Part shown: positions 48,319-57,116 of the stretch, piece by piece
Layout: every line of letters starts with the position of its first letter
Numbering within the stretch: the first letter of the stretch is position 1
NCBI RefSeq assembly: GCF_002761295.1
Contig: NZ_CP017881.1
Span: forward strand, 1,673,750 to 1,737,749
Direction of reading: 5' to 3'
Source: Methanohalophilus portucalensis
GTDB taxonomy: Archaea > Halobacteriota > Methanosarcinia > Methanosarcinales > Methanosarcinaceae
Length of the DNA: 64,000 nt
Notes under the pieces: model-generated
Databases searched by the model: none
Told to the model about the DNA's origin: nothing
Seen by the model: only the letters and a program-made list of their open reading frames with translations
Position numbers and translations under genes: made by a program

Positions 48319-50511
48319 TTGGAGAAGAAACTGTTTGGATTTGTAACAAAATGCAAAACTGAAAACACGATAAACAATGAAAATAGTTACAATTTACAGG
48401 GGCAAGAAATAATAAACGAACAGGTATTAATTTACATGATGCAAAAGCTAATTTCAATATTCAACCCCTATATGAGTATTGCAACAAAAAATAACATCAT
48501 TAATAAAATCGGGAAAGGACAAACTGAAATTATAATGCCCACTACAAACCATTTATTAATGAAAATACAAGGAAAATCCAATACAAATGGAAATAAAAAA
48601 TCAGCTATCACTATTGTAGATAGTGGTTTATGTGAAAGGGAATCACATGTTCTTGCAGAGAAACTGGACACTCTCCTGAAAGATGAAAATGGGGATCTGC
48701 AAGATCCAGGACTGTATATCGAAGATTTTAAGAGAGACTTAATTGGTGGCCTTGCCTTCATAGCAAGAAGCAATCATTGGATTACCTGTGCAACTGATGT
48801 GCTAGGAGTGAAATCTCTATGGTATTCTACAGAAGATGGTTTTGCGGTTGCATCTGAAAAGAAATATCTTGAAATGACTGGTTATTATAATATTGAAAAA
48901 GTTGACCCGCGAAGTACCCTTAGTTATGATACAGAAGAGGGGACATTACATATATACAGTAATTATGAACTGAAACCATATGTTGAACCTGCAACAAAAC
49001 AACCTGATGAAATCATAGAACAATTATATCGGCTGCTTGGGGAATCTGTAAGCAGATGTCTTCCTCCTTCCATGATAGGGATTTTGTTTTCCGGAGGGGT
49101 GGATTCCACACTTGTAAGCATGCTTTGCAAAAAATATAGCAAGCAAGATATCTGTTGCTATGTAACAGGACTTGAAAATGAAATCCAGGCACCCGATGTA
49201 CAGCATGCACAAAAAATAGCAAACAAGCTGGAGTTGCCTCTGAAAGTTATTGAAGTATCTCTTGAGGAAACAGAAGAAATCCTGAAAAAAATCGTTCCCT
49301 TGATAGAAACTACAAGTGTACCCATGGTGGGGGTTGCCCTGCCAACTTATATAGCAGCCCGGGCAGCAAAAGAGGATGGGATCAACGTTCTTTTTACGGG
49401 TAGCGGGGCAGATGAAATGTTCGGTGGCTATAACAGGCACAAAAAAGCCACTGACCTGAACAATGAATGTCTGAAGGATACAATAAACATCCATCTGGAA
49501 GATACTTACCGGGACGGATTGATTGCATCCGAACTGAAGCTGGACTTACGCTCCCCTTTCCTGAACAAGCATGTTGCAGAATATGCTCTGGGAATCCCTG
49601 CTGCCCTTAAGCTTAATGAAAATGGCAATAAAATGATACTGCGCCAGGTGGCTGAAAGGGCCGGAATTCCTGCAGAGTTTGCACTCAGGAATAAAAAGGC
49701 TGCCCAGTATGGGAGCAAGTTTGACAGGGCTATCGAAAAACTTGCAAAACGAGCTGGTTATAAAAATAAAACGGATTATCTGAAGAACATGGAAAAAAAC
49801 TACAAACCAAAACTTGGAGTACTGTTCAGTTCGGGAAAGGATTGTCACTTCGCAATGTACAAAATGGAAGAGGCAGGATATCCGATCAAATGCCTAATCA
49901 CAGTAAAAAGCAAAAATCCGGATTCCTATATGTTCCATACACCCAACATCAATATGGCATCCCTTCAATCCGAAGCTATGGGGATACCCCTTATTGAACA
50001 GGAGACAGCAGGGGAAAAAGAAGTTGAGCTTGATGATTTGAAAAAAGCAATCGAGAAGGCAAAGAAAGAATATGGGATCGAAGGAGTTGTAACCGGTGCC
50101 CTGTATTCAACATACCAGAAAGAGCGAATAGAAGGTATCTGTTCAGAACTCGGAATGAATGTGTATTCACCTCTATGGCATATGGACCAGGAAGAAGAAA
50201 TGCACAAATTGCTGGAAGAAAATTTTCATTTTCTATTCAGTAGCATAGCAGCTTATGGTTTAAGCAGCAAGTGGCTGGGCAAGGAAATTACCAAAAAAGA
50301 GATCGATGAACTGGTAAAACTAAACGATAAAATCGGGCTGAATGTCGCCGGAGAAGGAGGAGAATTTGAAAGTTTCGTTCTTGACTGTCCCCTATACTCC
50401 AAAAGAATAGAAATAAAAAAGAGCACTATCATAGATATTGATGAGTATACTGCACGCCTTAATATAGAGGATGCTATACTTGTACAAAAGGACAGGACAC
50501 AAAGGGAGTGA
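48319..50511 (+). CDS. Fusion of AsnB-like synthetase and Dph6-like diphthine-ammonia ligase
   Basis: About 690-730 residues. Residues 40-235 resemble the asparagine synthetase glutaminase domain but there is no N-terminal MCGI, so the nucleophile Cys is missing. An AsnB synthetase domain follows (240-490; PP-loop LFSGGVDSTL, GSGADEMFGGYNRH, LRSPFLNKHVAEYALG). The C-terminal 500-730 is a second PP-loop domain of the Dph6/MJ0570 family (LFSSGKDCHFAMYK, GALYSTYQKERIE, GEGGEFES). Dph6 amidates diphthine on EF2. The start is unclear: the TTG given at 48319 has no Shine-Dalgarno and overlaps a TATA-like box. Confidence 0.85.
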   Translation: MEKKLFGFVTKCKTENTINNENSYNLQGQEIINEQVLIYMMQKLISIFNPYMSIATKNNIINKIGKGQTEIIMPTTNHLLMKIQGKSNTNGNKKSAITIVDSGLCERESHVLAEKLDTLLKDENGDLQDPGLYIEDFKRDLIGGLAFIARSNHWITCATDVLGVKSLWYSTEDGFAVASEKKYLEMTGYYNIEKVDPRSTLSYDTEEGTLHIYSNYELKPYVEPATKQPDEIIEQLYRLLGESVSRCLPPSMIGILFSGGVDSTLVSMLCKKYSKQDICCYVTGLENEIQAPDVQHAQKIANKLELPLKVIEVSLEETEEILKKIVPLIETTSVPMVGVALPTYIAARAAKEDGINVLFTGSGADEMFGGYNRHKKATDLNNECLKDTINIHLEDTYRDGLIASELKLDLRSPFLNKHVAEYALGIPAALKLNENGNKMILRQVAERAGIPAEFALRNKKAAQYGSKFDRAIEKLAKRAGYKNKTDYLKNMEKNYKPKLGVLFSSGKDCHFAMYKMEEAGYPIKCLITVKSKNPDSYMFHTPNINMASLQSEAMGIPLIEQETAGEKEVELDDLKKAIEKAKKEYGIEGVVTGALYSTYQKERIEGICSELGMNVYSPLWHMDQEEEMHKLLEENFHFLFSSIAAYGLSSKWLGKEITKKEIDELVKLNDKIGLNVAGEGGEFESFVLDCPLYSKRIEIKKSTIIDIDEYTARLNIEDAILVQKDRTQRE

Positions 50512-50515
50512 TTAT

Positions 50516-50701
50516 ATGCCTACACCATCAAATGAACCAAAATCGATTAAGAAAAAGGAAGAAGAGCCGGAGGAAACTGCTGAAGAAGAAATAGACGACT
50601 GGTGTGAACTTGTAAGCGGTGATGAAGAGGAAACAACAGAAGCTGACCGCGAGATGAAAGAATGGTGCAAGAGCACGACATCTAAAAAGGAAGAAGAGTA
50701 A
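50516..50701 (+). CDS. Very small acidic protein with two WC motifs
   Basis: 61 residues, starting at ATG 50516 with GGGAG 8 bases upstream and only 4 bases after the AsnB-Dph6 stop. More than a third of the residues are Glu or Asp. Two short elements, DDWCELVSG and KEWCKSTTS, share a (D/E)WC core. Probably disordered apart from these. It is translated with the preceding gene and may bind that enzyme or a metal; no family recognised. Confidence 0.75.
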   Translation: MPTPSNEPKSIKKKEEEPEETAEEEIDDWCELVSGDEEETTEADREMKEWCKSTTSKKEEE

Positions 50702-50735
50702 TTATTGGCTTCCTTACAAACACACGAGTACAAAT

Positions 50736-52169
50736 ATGAAATTACCAGATCACCGTACCAAAATTGTATGCACGATTGGCCCGGCTTCCAGTCCTGAACC
50801 CGTACTCAGGCAATTGATACTTAAGGGGATGAATGTAGCCAGGATTAATTTTTCTCATGGTGATCTGAAAAAACACAGAGAAGTTATTCAAAGGATCCGT
50901 AGTTTATCAACTGAACTGGGAGTAACTGTGGCCATTCTTGCCGACCTGCCCGGCCCCAGAATAAGGGTTGGAGACCTGGAAAACGAACCTTTAACTATTG
51001 AAAAGGGAGATACTGTTTATCTTACCCCTCTGGATATAGAAGGTGGGAAAAACATCATACCGGTAAATTACAAAAGGCTTTATGAGAGTGTAAGCCCGGG
51101 AAGCAATGTATTTCTCAATGATGGTTTTATCCAGCTTAGATGTCTGGGTAATACCGATAAAGGGGTAGAATGCAAGGTTGAGATCGGGGGTTATCTCACA
51201 TCACACAAAGGAGTGAATTTGCCAGGCTCCCGCATCTTTCTGGATGCTGTTACTGATGATGACCTGAGATTCATGAAGTTTGCCCTGGATGAAGAAATAA
51301 ACATATTCAGCCTCTCATTTGTAGAAAGTGCATCTGATATTGAAAAGTTGCGACAATTCGCCCAGCAGCATGGTGAGTCCATTTATGTCGTGGCAAAAAT
51401 AGAAAGGGAAGAAGCGGTAAAAAACATAGATGATATTCTTGAGCATACCGATGCCATAATGCTTGCAAGAGGGGATCTGGGAGTGGAAACCCCAATCCAG
51501 CAAGTACCGGTTTTGCAAAAAGAGATTATACATAAGGCAAATCTGCGGGGTAAACCTGTCATTACTGCAACACATATGCTTGAGTCAATGACAGAAAATA
51601 TTCGTCCGACACGTGCAGAGGCCACTGATGTGTCCAATGCAATACTTGACGGAACCGATGCCCTGATGTTATCCGGGGAAACGGCGGTAGGAAAATACCC
51701 GATTGAAACCGTGCTGATGATGACTGGAATTGCTTCAAGGACTGAAAAATGGAGAAATGAAACTGGCTGGGGAACTGAATTGCTTACAAAGGGCATCGAT
51801 GAACTTACCATGTCAGTTAGTGATGTTATTGCCCTGCAGGTTTACCAGGCAATCAAACGTTTGAAAGTAGACCACACTGTAACACCCACCATTTCCGGCC
51901 AGACTCCGCGCAGGATTTCCCGATTTAAACCCGATTGCTGGATATTCGCTATGAGCAGAAGACAGGAAATATGTGAAACCCTTGCCCTTTCATATGGGGT
52001 TTATCCTATATATTCCCCGAATAAAGGTGGCAGCTGGGAACAAACTGCCTCTACATTGCTGAAAGAAAATCAGATAGCATCGGTTGGCGATCTCATAGTC
52101 TTCACAGAAGGGCAGTCTCCCGGTAAACCGGGAGGGACCAATATGCTGAAAATTTTGCAGATTGAATGA
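50736..52169 (+). CDS. pyk: Pyruvate kinase
   Basis: 477 residues, usual length. Converts phosphoenolpyruvate and ADP to pyruvate and ATP. Motifs: TKIVCTIGPASS, MNVARINFSHG, the active-site VAKIEREEAVKNID, DAIMLARGDLGVETP and LSGETAVGKYP. The C-terminal regulatory domain runs from about 350 to the end. It follows the small acidic gene by 34 bases in the same direction. Confidence 0.95.
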   Translation: MKLPDHRTKIVCTIGPASSPEPVLRQLILKGMNVARINFSHGDLKKHREVIQRIRSLSTELGVTVAILADLPGPRIRVGDLENEPLTIEKGDTVYLTPLDIEGGKNIIPVNYKRLYESVSPGSNVFLNDGFIQLRCLGNTDKGVECKVEIGGYLTSHKGVNLPGSRIFLDAVTDDDLRFMKFALDEEINIFSLSFVESASDIEKLRQFAQQHGESIYVVAKIEREEAVKNIDDILEHTDAIMLARGDLGVETPIQQVPVLQKEIIHKANLRGKPVITATHMLESMTENIRPTRAEATDVSNAILDGTDALMLSGETAVGKYPIETVLMMTGIASRTEKWRNETGWGTELLTKGIDELTMSVSDVIALQVYQAIKRLKVDHTVTPTISGQTPRRISRFKPDCWIFAMSRRQEICETLALSYGVYPIYSPNKGGSWEQTASTLLKENQIASVGDLIVFTEGQSPGKPGGTNMLKILQIE

Positions 52170-52171
52170 TT

Positions 52172-53248
52172 TTAAAGCGTTTGTTCTGCAAGTAACGTAG
52201 AGATATCTTTTATCGCTGGTTTTGGCTCTCCTGAAACACCTTCCAGATGATACTGGCAAAAGGGACAGTAACTTACCAGTGTATTGCCTTCCTGAAGGTT
52301 TTCAAGGGTCAGATTTGCTATTTTACCGGATATTTCCGGGAAATTGGGTTTGACACCTGCCGGTGCACCACAACAAACCGTACCTTCAAACAGTTCTTCT
52401 ATGGAATATCCCATAGCTGAAATCAACTGTCTGGGAACATCATTTTCCTTTCTCATGGGACATGCATCCCTCAGAGAAACCGTACCTGTGGTCTTACGTG
52501 GCTGCAGTCTGCCTTTACTGACAAGATCACTGAAGAGGTCAAGAGAAAATACCACTTCGAATTCCGGTTTTCTGCCTAATTTTGCATACTCTTTCCCGAT
52601 GACCTCATAACATCCCGGACATGAGACTACCAGTTTTTTTATTCCCTGTGATTCGATGTAATCCACATATTTACGTGCATGTTCTGCAGCTTCATCCAAA
52701 TGACCGTTGTCAATCAGGAAAAGGCCACAGCATTTTTCCTCTTCAAGTAACATGGGTCTGATATCTGCAGCATTCAGTAATTGTATCGTTGAACGTGCAA
52801 TCTCCGGCTGAGCAAAGGATACCCAGCAGCCACCCATGTAAGCAATTTCTGATTTTTCAGCAATTTCCAGATCATTGGTCACCCAGTCAAAACGATGAGC
52901 ATCATCCATGTGTCCAGGCACATTATTTACAAGAATGTTCTGACAGATCTTTCCGGTTTTATCTGGTTCCCTGCCCTGCTCTGCGAGCAGTTGTCTTTCC
53001 CTCTGTATAATATCCGTGATTGGAATGTCCACGGGACAGACATCATCACAGGCCCCACAACGTGTCGAAAGATACACATTGTTCATTTCATCTTCTGTAA
53101 GTTCTTTTCCTGCCTCAATACGTTCAAGCAGGGATATTTTTGCTCGGGGCGTAAAAGAGTCATTACACGTAACTTTTGTAACAGGACATACATCAAGACA
53201 TTTGTTACATTCGATACATGAATCTGCAAGTTCCTGTAAATTTATCAT
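52172..53248 (-). CDS. HdrD-like iron-sulfur protein (ferredoxin domain plus two CCG domains)
   Basis: 358 residues. N-terminal two [4Fe-4S] motifs: CIECNKCLDVCP and CGACDDVCP. Two CCG domains follow: KCCGLFLIDNGH with CPGCYEV, then TVCCGAPAGV with CPFCQYHLEG. This is the layout of HdrD, of fused HdrC-HdrB, and of GlpC/TfrB-like proteins; the CCG sites bind the noncubane cluster that reduces disulfides in HdrB. True HdrD is longer (about 400) and paired with HdrE, which is absent here, so this is a paralogue of uncertain substrate. Confidence 0.87.
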   Translation of the reverse strand: MINLQELADSCIECNKCLDVCPVTKVTCNDSFTPRAKISLLERIEAGKELTEDEMNNVYLSTRCGACDDVCPVDIPITDIIQRERQLLAEQGREPDKTGKICQNILVNNVPGHMDDAHRFDWVTNDLEIAEKSEIAYMGGCWVSFAQPEIARSTIQLLNAADIRPMLLEEEKCCGLFLIDNGHLDEAAEHARKYVDYIESQGIKKLVVSCPGCYEVIGKEYAKLGRKPEFEVVFSLDLFSDLVSKGRLQPRKTTGTVSLRDACPMRKENDVPRQLISAMGYSIEELFEGTVCCGAPAGVKPNFPEISGKIANLTLENLQEGNTLVSYCPFCQYHLEGVSGEPKPAIKDISTLLAEQTL

Positions 53249-53347
53249 AAGCTACCTCTGAATATATTCTGTTATAAAATTGTGGTTTCGTATATTAATA
53301 AATAATTAGTGGTACAAAAATAAGAAAAAGATATTAGCTAATATACA

Positions 53348-53857
53348 TCAGCCAATGTCACTGGTGAAAAGATAGTCATTGTCCTTTGCAGAATTGTGAC
53401 AGTTAATGCAACCATCCACCTGTCCTTCCACAAGGACTTCACCTTCAGGTGAATAGGATGCCCAGAACCAATCATTATGTTCCGGATCATAACCTTCTAC
53501 CTTATACATCACAACTATGTTGCTGAGTTGCCTGTCGGATGTGTACCCTTCCTTAACGACAATACTTCCCTCGGGCAGGACACCTTCCCTGTTCTCAATT
53601 GCGATTTTGGCATCCTCTGTTACATAAGTTGTGAGTAATTCCCCATGTGCACCACTACTCTCATAAAATTCCCCGGCACCCGGCCAGAGATCCCATTGCC
53701 TGTAATCAGAGTCTTCTGTAATCATGCTATAAACATCAGCACCAGTTACTGATGCTGTGCCTTCCGGGGCAGTTTCATCACCGTTGCCGTAATCTGTACA
53801 ACCGATAACCAAAAACATGCTCATCAGGATTGTAAGTAAAATCATTGTCTTTTTCAT
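53348..53857 (-). CDS. Cytochrome P460-family lipoprotein with CxxCH
   Basis: 169 residues. Lipobox FLVIGC-TDY, then a P460-like domain with DVYSMITEDSDYRQWDLWPG and VMYKVEGYDPEHNDWFWASY. The haem motif CINCH is at 150-154, near the C-terminus, as in the family. It should be attached outside the cell membrane as a c-type haem protein. Proteins of this family react with hydroxylamine, NO or similar in bacteria; here a redox or NO-defence role is inference. Single gene. Confidence 0.87.
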   Translation of the reverse strand: MKKTMILLTILMSMFLVIGCTDYGNGDETAPEGTASVTGADVYSMITEDSDYRQWDLWPGAGEFYESSGAHGELLTTYVTEDAKIAIENREGVLPEGSIVVKEGYTSDRQLSNIVVMYKVEGYDPEHNDWFWASYSPEGEVLVEGQVDGCINCHNSAKDNDYLFTSDIG

Positions 53858-53941
53858 ATAAAGTCCCCCTTAATATCCATTATAAAATAATGTGTCCTGT
53901 GGAATGATAAATATGCCGCTTAAATTTTGGCATTTGAGGGG

Positions 53942-54550
53942 TCAATATTTATTCCTCAAAGATATCCACAGGTTTCTGATCACAACCTTTCTGGACATGA
54001 AACGTAGTATACCCGGTATAAATCTGTACAGCCTGATACGAAAACTTCCAGAGGCATCTATTTCTAAAATTTCATTATTAAAACAGGGAACAATCTGATA
54101 ATTGCATTGAGGGCAACTGCGCTTAACTATTCCAAGAGCCGCATGTAAAAACCCACACAGAATGCCTGTATATGCGGGATCATCAAAACCATATCTCATA
54201 TCAAGAGAAAAAGAACGAAAATGGATAGCTTTTAAGGTGTCTGATACAAACCTGAAGATGGGATTTTTGATCTCAAAAAAAATAGAAGAGTACGATGAAA
54301 GATCATTTACAATAGTTGGATTGTGTTTTACCGAACGTTCTGTTTTAATTTCATCCTCTTGTTGTTCATTTTTTTTATTGCTGGAAGGTTTGATATTTCT
54401 GGAGATTCCCAACCAGGTTATTTTCAGGTTTGTTTTGTAACTGTTTTTTTCTAATGTAAACCTGAATGTTACATCAAATGCGACAAAAAAGAATAAAATT
54501 GCCACTACCAAAAGCAGCAAAAGTACAGAAAAAATAATCATAGGCCACAT
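53942..54550 (-). CDS. DUF2953 domain protein (YtfI-like)
   Basis: 202 residues. One N-terminal membrane helix (about 1-25), a beta-rich region, a variable Lys/Glu linker (55-75) and the DUF2953 core with FRSFSLDMRYGFDDPAYTG and the Cys-containing RSCPQCNYQIVPCF. It lies about 40 bases after the YtfJ-like gene in the same direction. The same pair (ytfI-ytfJ) occurs in Bacillus, where YtfJ/GerW acts in spore germination; archaea do not sporulate, so the pair must have a more general envelope role. Confidence 0.85.
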   Translation of the reverse strand: MWPMIIFSVLLLLLVVAILFFFVAFDVTFRFTLEKNSYKTNLKITWLGISRNIKPSSNKKNEQQEDEIKTERSVKHNPTIVNDLSSYSSIFFEIKNPIFRFVSDTLKAIHFRSFSLDMRYGFDDPAYTGILCGFLHAALGIVKRSCPQCNYQIVPCFNNEILEIDASGSFRIRLYRFIPGILRFMSRKVVIRNLWISLRNKY

Positions 54551-54592
54551 AGACCCGGATACTTAAATTGCCCGTCTCCTAATGGAAACAGG

Positions 54593-55000
54593 TTAATCTT
54601 TTTCCTCTTTATCTGACTCTTCTTTTACTTCTTCAGGTCGGTCAGAGGCATGCTTTTTCCCTTTCATTCCTTTGAATTTCCCGATTAGTTCCGGAACTGC
54701 TTCAATGACCTTATCAATATCGCCTTTGCCGGATACACGCAACAACTTTACGTCTTCTTCAGATATAACAAGAAATGCAACAGGATCTATTTTTGCACCT
54801 GCACCGCCGCCACCACCAAAGCTCGATTCGGTTGCACTTTTATTATCTTCACCGCCACCGCTACCAAAACCAAAGGACACTTTGCTGATGGGTATGATAG
54901 TTTTTCCACCTGCTTCCATCGCTTCTCCTACAACGGTTTTAGTGCTGACAAGTCTCTCAAGTTCCTCAGAGACCTCTTTCATTACATCTTCTACTCCCAT
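54593..55000 (-). CDS. GerW/YtfJ family protein
   Basis: 135 residues. The family signature GKTIIPISKVSFGFGSGGG and a Gly-rich segment (70-80), then DPVAFLVISEEDVKLLRVSG, are clear. A charged C-terminal tail (KEESDKEEKD) follows. In Bacillus GerW helps degrade spore cortex; the archaeal homologue is of unknown role. It is the first gene of the ytfJ-DUF2953 pair. Confidence 0.9.
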   Translation of the reverse strand: MGVEDVMKEVSEELERLVSTKTVVGEAMEAGGKTIIPISKVSFGFGSGGGEDNKSATESSFGGGGGAGAKIDPVAFLVISEEDVKLLRVSGKGDIDKVIEAVPELIGKFKGMKGKKHASDRPEEVKEESDKEEKD

Positions 55001-55224
55001 ATTGACACTCCCTTATATTCGATAGTTTTATTGATATAATAAGATGGGTACTGTTATTTAAAAAGATAATCCAGCATTTTCTGAAAATAAAAAACTGATA
55101 GTTCATATCAAACAGGATTATGTGCATGAATAAACACTTAAGTATATAAACACATACTTACACACCACATAATGTTTCTAAAAGAAACTGGAAATAATTC
55201 ATAAAGCCAAATGGATGTGGAACA

Positions 55225-55782
55225 GTGAAAGTTGTAGGTTTTGTAGGAAGCCCACGTAAAGATGGGAATACAGATGTACTTGTACAGCAAGTACTTGACG
55301 GTGCCTCCGAGAACGGTGCTGATGTAAGGAAATTCAATATCAATGCGATGGATTTCCAGGGATGTCAGGCATGCGGCTACTGTAAAGCCCATGAAAGATG
55401 CAAACTCGATGATGATATGGAAAAAGCCCTGGATGCGATCATTGATGCAGATGGTATTGTTTTTGGATCTCCGATATATTTCGGTCAGTTCACGGGTCAG
55501 GCACGTTCATTCATAGACAGGTTCTATTCTCTGATAAACCCGGATTTCTCTCCGCGTATCAATGCCGGTAAGAAACTTGTATTGGTGGGTTCCCAAGGGT
55601 TCCCCGAAAAGAGTCAGTACAAATCGGTATTTGAAGAGTTTGGGGGACTGATGAACCAGTTTTTCGGAATGGAAATCAAGAATACATTGCTTGGTGCCGG
55701 CTACTATGAGCCCGGAGCAGTGAAAGAGAACACTGAATTAATGGATGAGGCAAAAATTGCCGGAAACGAAATGCTCGACTGA
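55225..55782 (+). CDS. Iron-sulfur flavoprotein (Isf family)
   Basis: 185 residues. Flavodoxin-like fold: VGFVGSPRKDGNTDVLVQQVL binds FMN phosphate, and GSPIYFGQFTGQARSFIDRF is the second FMN loop. The compact Cys motif CQACGYCKAHERC (CxxCxxCx5C) holds a [4Fe-4S] cluster as in Methanosarcina Isf, which takes electrons from ferredoxin and reduces O2 or peroxide. The start is GTG 55225. Single gene. Confidence 0.92.
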   Translation: MKVVGFVGSPRKDGNTDVLVQQVLDGASENGADVRKFNINAMDFQGCQACGYCKAHERCKLDDDMEKALDAIIDADGIVFGSPIYFGQFTGQARSFIDRFYSLINPDFSPRINAGKKLVLVGSQGFPEKSQYKSVFEEFGGLMNQFFGMEIKNTLLGAGYYEPGAVKENTELMDEAKIAGNEMLD

Positions 55783-55835
55783 TTCCCGAACATTCCTGCC
55801 TGTGTATTTTCGTATCACGGGCATAAATTTACTTT

Positions 55836-56399
55836 TTACTTACGGAAAACACCGGTATAATGTGGCCACCTGAAATACTCCCCATGCCTGCCGGAAAGTT
55901 CTGCAAGACCTGCTTTTTTCATGTGTTCTACTATTTCTACAGGGGACATACCATGATCATGCTTGGTTGGTTCCCTGATGTAGATAAGACCAGTTTCCTT
56001 AAGTTTGCCTGCAAGAGAATTTATTATTTCCTGCCTGTACTTTTCCTCAATATCATGGAGGACAAAATGAATGAAAACGGAATCAAAATAATTATCAGGC
56101 AGATCTGCATCTTCGATCCTTTCGCAGACAAACTCAACGTTGGAAAAGTCCTTCATCCGTTTTTTTGCTTTCTCCAGCCAGAAAGCAGAGGTGTCAATGC
56201 AAACCAGATTGCCACTGTCTGAAAGGGCGTTTGCTATATGCTTTGAAGCCGCGCCTCCTCCGCATCCAAAATCCAGAATATTTTCATCACCTTTCAACTG
56301 CAGACCCTGAATATATTGTTTATAGCGGAAACTTCCCAAACGGTTCCAGAGAACTTCCATTCGCAATTTTTCGAAAAAACCAGGGTTATCAAAGCTCAT
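55836..56399 (-). CDS. Class I SAM-dependent methyltransferase
   Basis: 187 residues. Motif I ILDFGCGGGAASKHIA, acidic residue in LVCIDTS, motif for the second half VEFVCERIEDADLPDNYFDSV split by LP. Ends in a short substrate-binding extension (EYFRWPHYTGVFRK). Methyl acceptor unknown. Divergent from the GNAT gene with a 106-base spacer. Confidence 0.88.
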   Translation of the reverse strand: MSFDNPGFFEKLRMEVLWNRLGSFRYKQYIQGLQLKGDENILDFGCGGGAASKHIANALSDSGNLVCIDTSAFWLEKAKKRMKDFSNVEFVCERIEDADLPDNYFDSVFIHFVLHDIEEKYRQEIINSLAGKLKETGLIYIREPTKHDHGMSPVEIVEHMKKAGLAELSGRHGEYFRWPHYTGVFRK

Positions 56400-56504
56400 G
56401 TGATATAATCAATAATCTATTTCATTAGTTTTTCGCCAAATTCCAAACATTAAAACATAATTTTCTTTGATATCAGCAATGGTAAAACACATAAGTCTTT
56501 GAAC

Positions 56505-56520
56505 CATGGGTATACCCATG
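56505..56520. repeat. 16-bp perfect palindrome at the GNAT start
   Basis: CATGGGTATACCCATG is identical on both strands and contains the proposed start ATG (56506) and a second in-frame ATG (56518). It could be an autoregulatory operator or mRNA hairpin covering the start. Confidence 0.7.
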
Positions 56521-57054
56521 CCAGCAAGAATACATGAAATCATAGAATCCAAAAGGCTTGTCATAAGGCCACTGGAGGAAAAAGATTTTGCTGGTTTTTA
56601 CAGGTTTATTTCAAATGATAAAGCTACAAAATATTTTTTCTTCAGTCAAAAACCGGTATCCTATAAAGATACTCGCAGGTTTTTCCGTAAAACGATGGAA
56701 AACTACGATGAGCCAGACCAGGTCTATGCCTATACTGTTGCAAAAAAGAGCAGTGATGAATTTGTCGGTTCTGTTGGAATGCTTCCTGACCCGGATAAGG
56801 GAGCTTAGCAGGTTTACTGGTCCATATTACCAAAACACTGGAACCGGGGATTTGCAACCGAGGCTATCCAAATCTTCTTGCATCACGCTTGCCGAAAACT
56901 GGATTGTAAGCAGTTCATCGCTTTTTCGCATGAGGACAACATTGCTTCCAGGAAAGTTGCAATAAAAATCGGTATGAAAAATGAAGGACCTACAAATGTA
57001 AAAGGGGTTGACCATAAACCCCTGCGCTATACACTGAACAATTGTGAAAATTGA
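56506..57054 (+). CDS. GNAT N-acetyltransferase with in-frame amber codon (possible pyrrolysine)
   Basis: Reading from ATG 56506, 100 codons precede TAG at 56806-56808; the same frame then stays open for 81 codons to TGA 57052-57054, giving a 182-residue product. The two parts together make a whole RimJ/RimL-type acetyltransferase: SKRLVIRPLEEKDF at the start, GSVGMLPDP before the TAG, and the acetyl-CoA loop HWNRGFATEAI and ASRKVAIKIGMKNEG after it. The only defect is the TAG. In Methanosarcinaceae UAG can be read as pyrrolysine. The alternative is a recent pseudogene. Confidence 0.75.
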
Positions 57055-57116
57055 AAATGGACATTCAATCGACCAATTTCAATTAAAAGAACTGATTAAT
57101 GACCGATTCAGAAAAG

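Noticed and set aside
56506-56808. 100-residue truncated GNAT as a complete gene
   Set aside because: It would lack the acetyl-CoA loop, which continues in the same frame right after the TAG.
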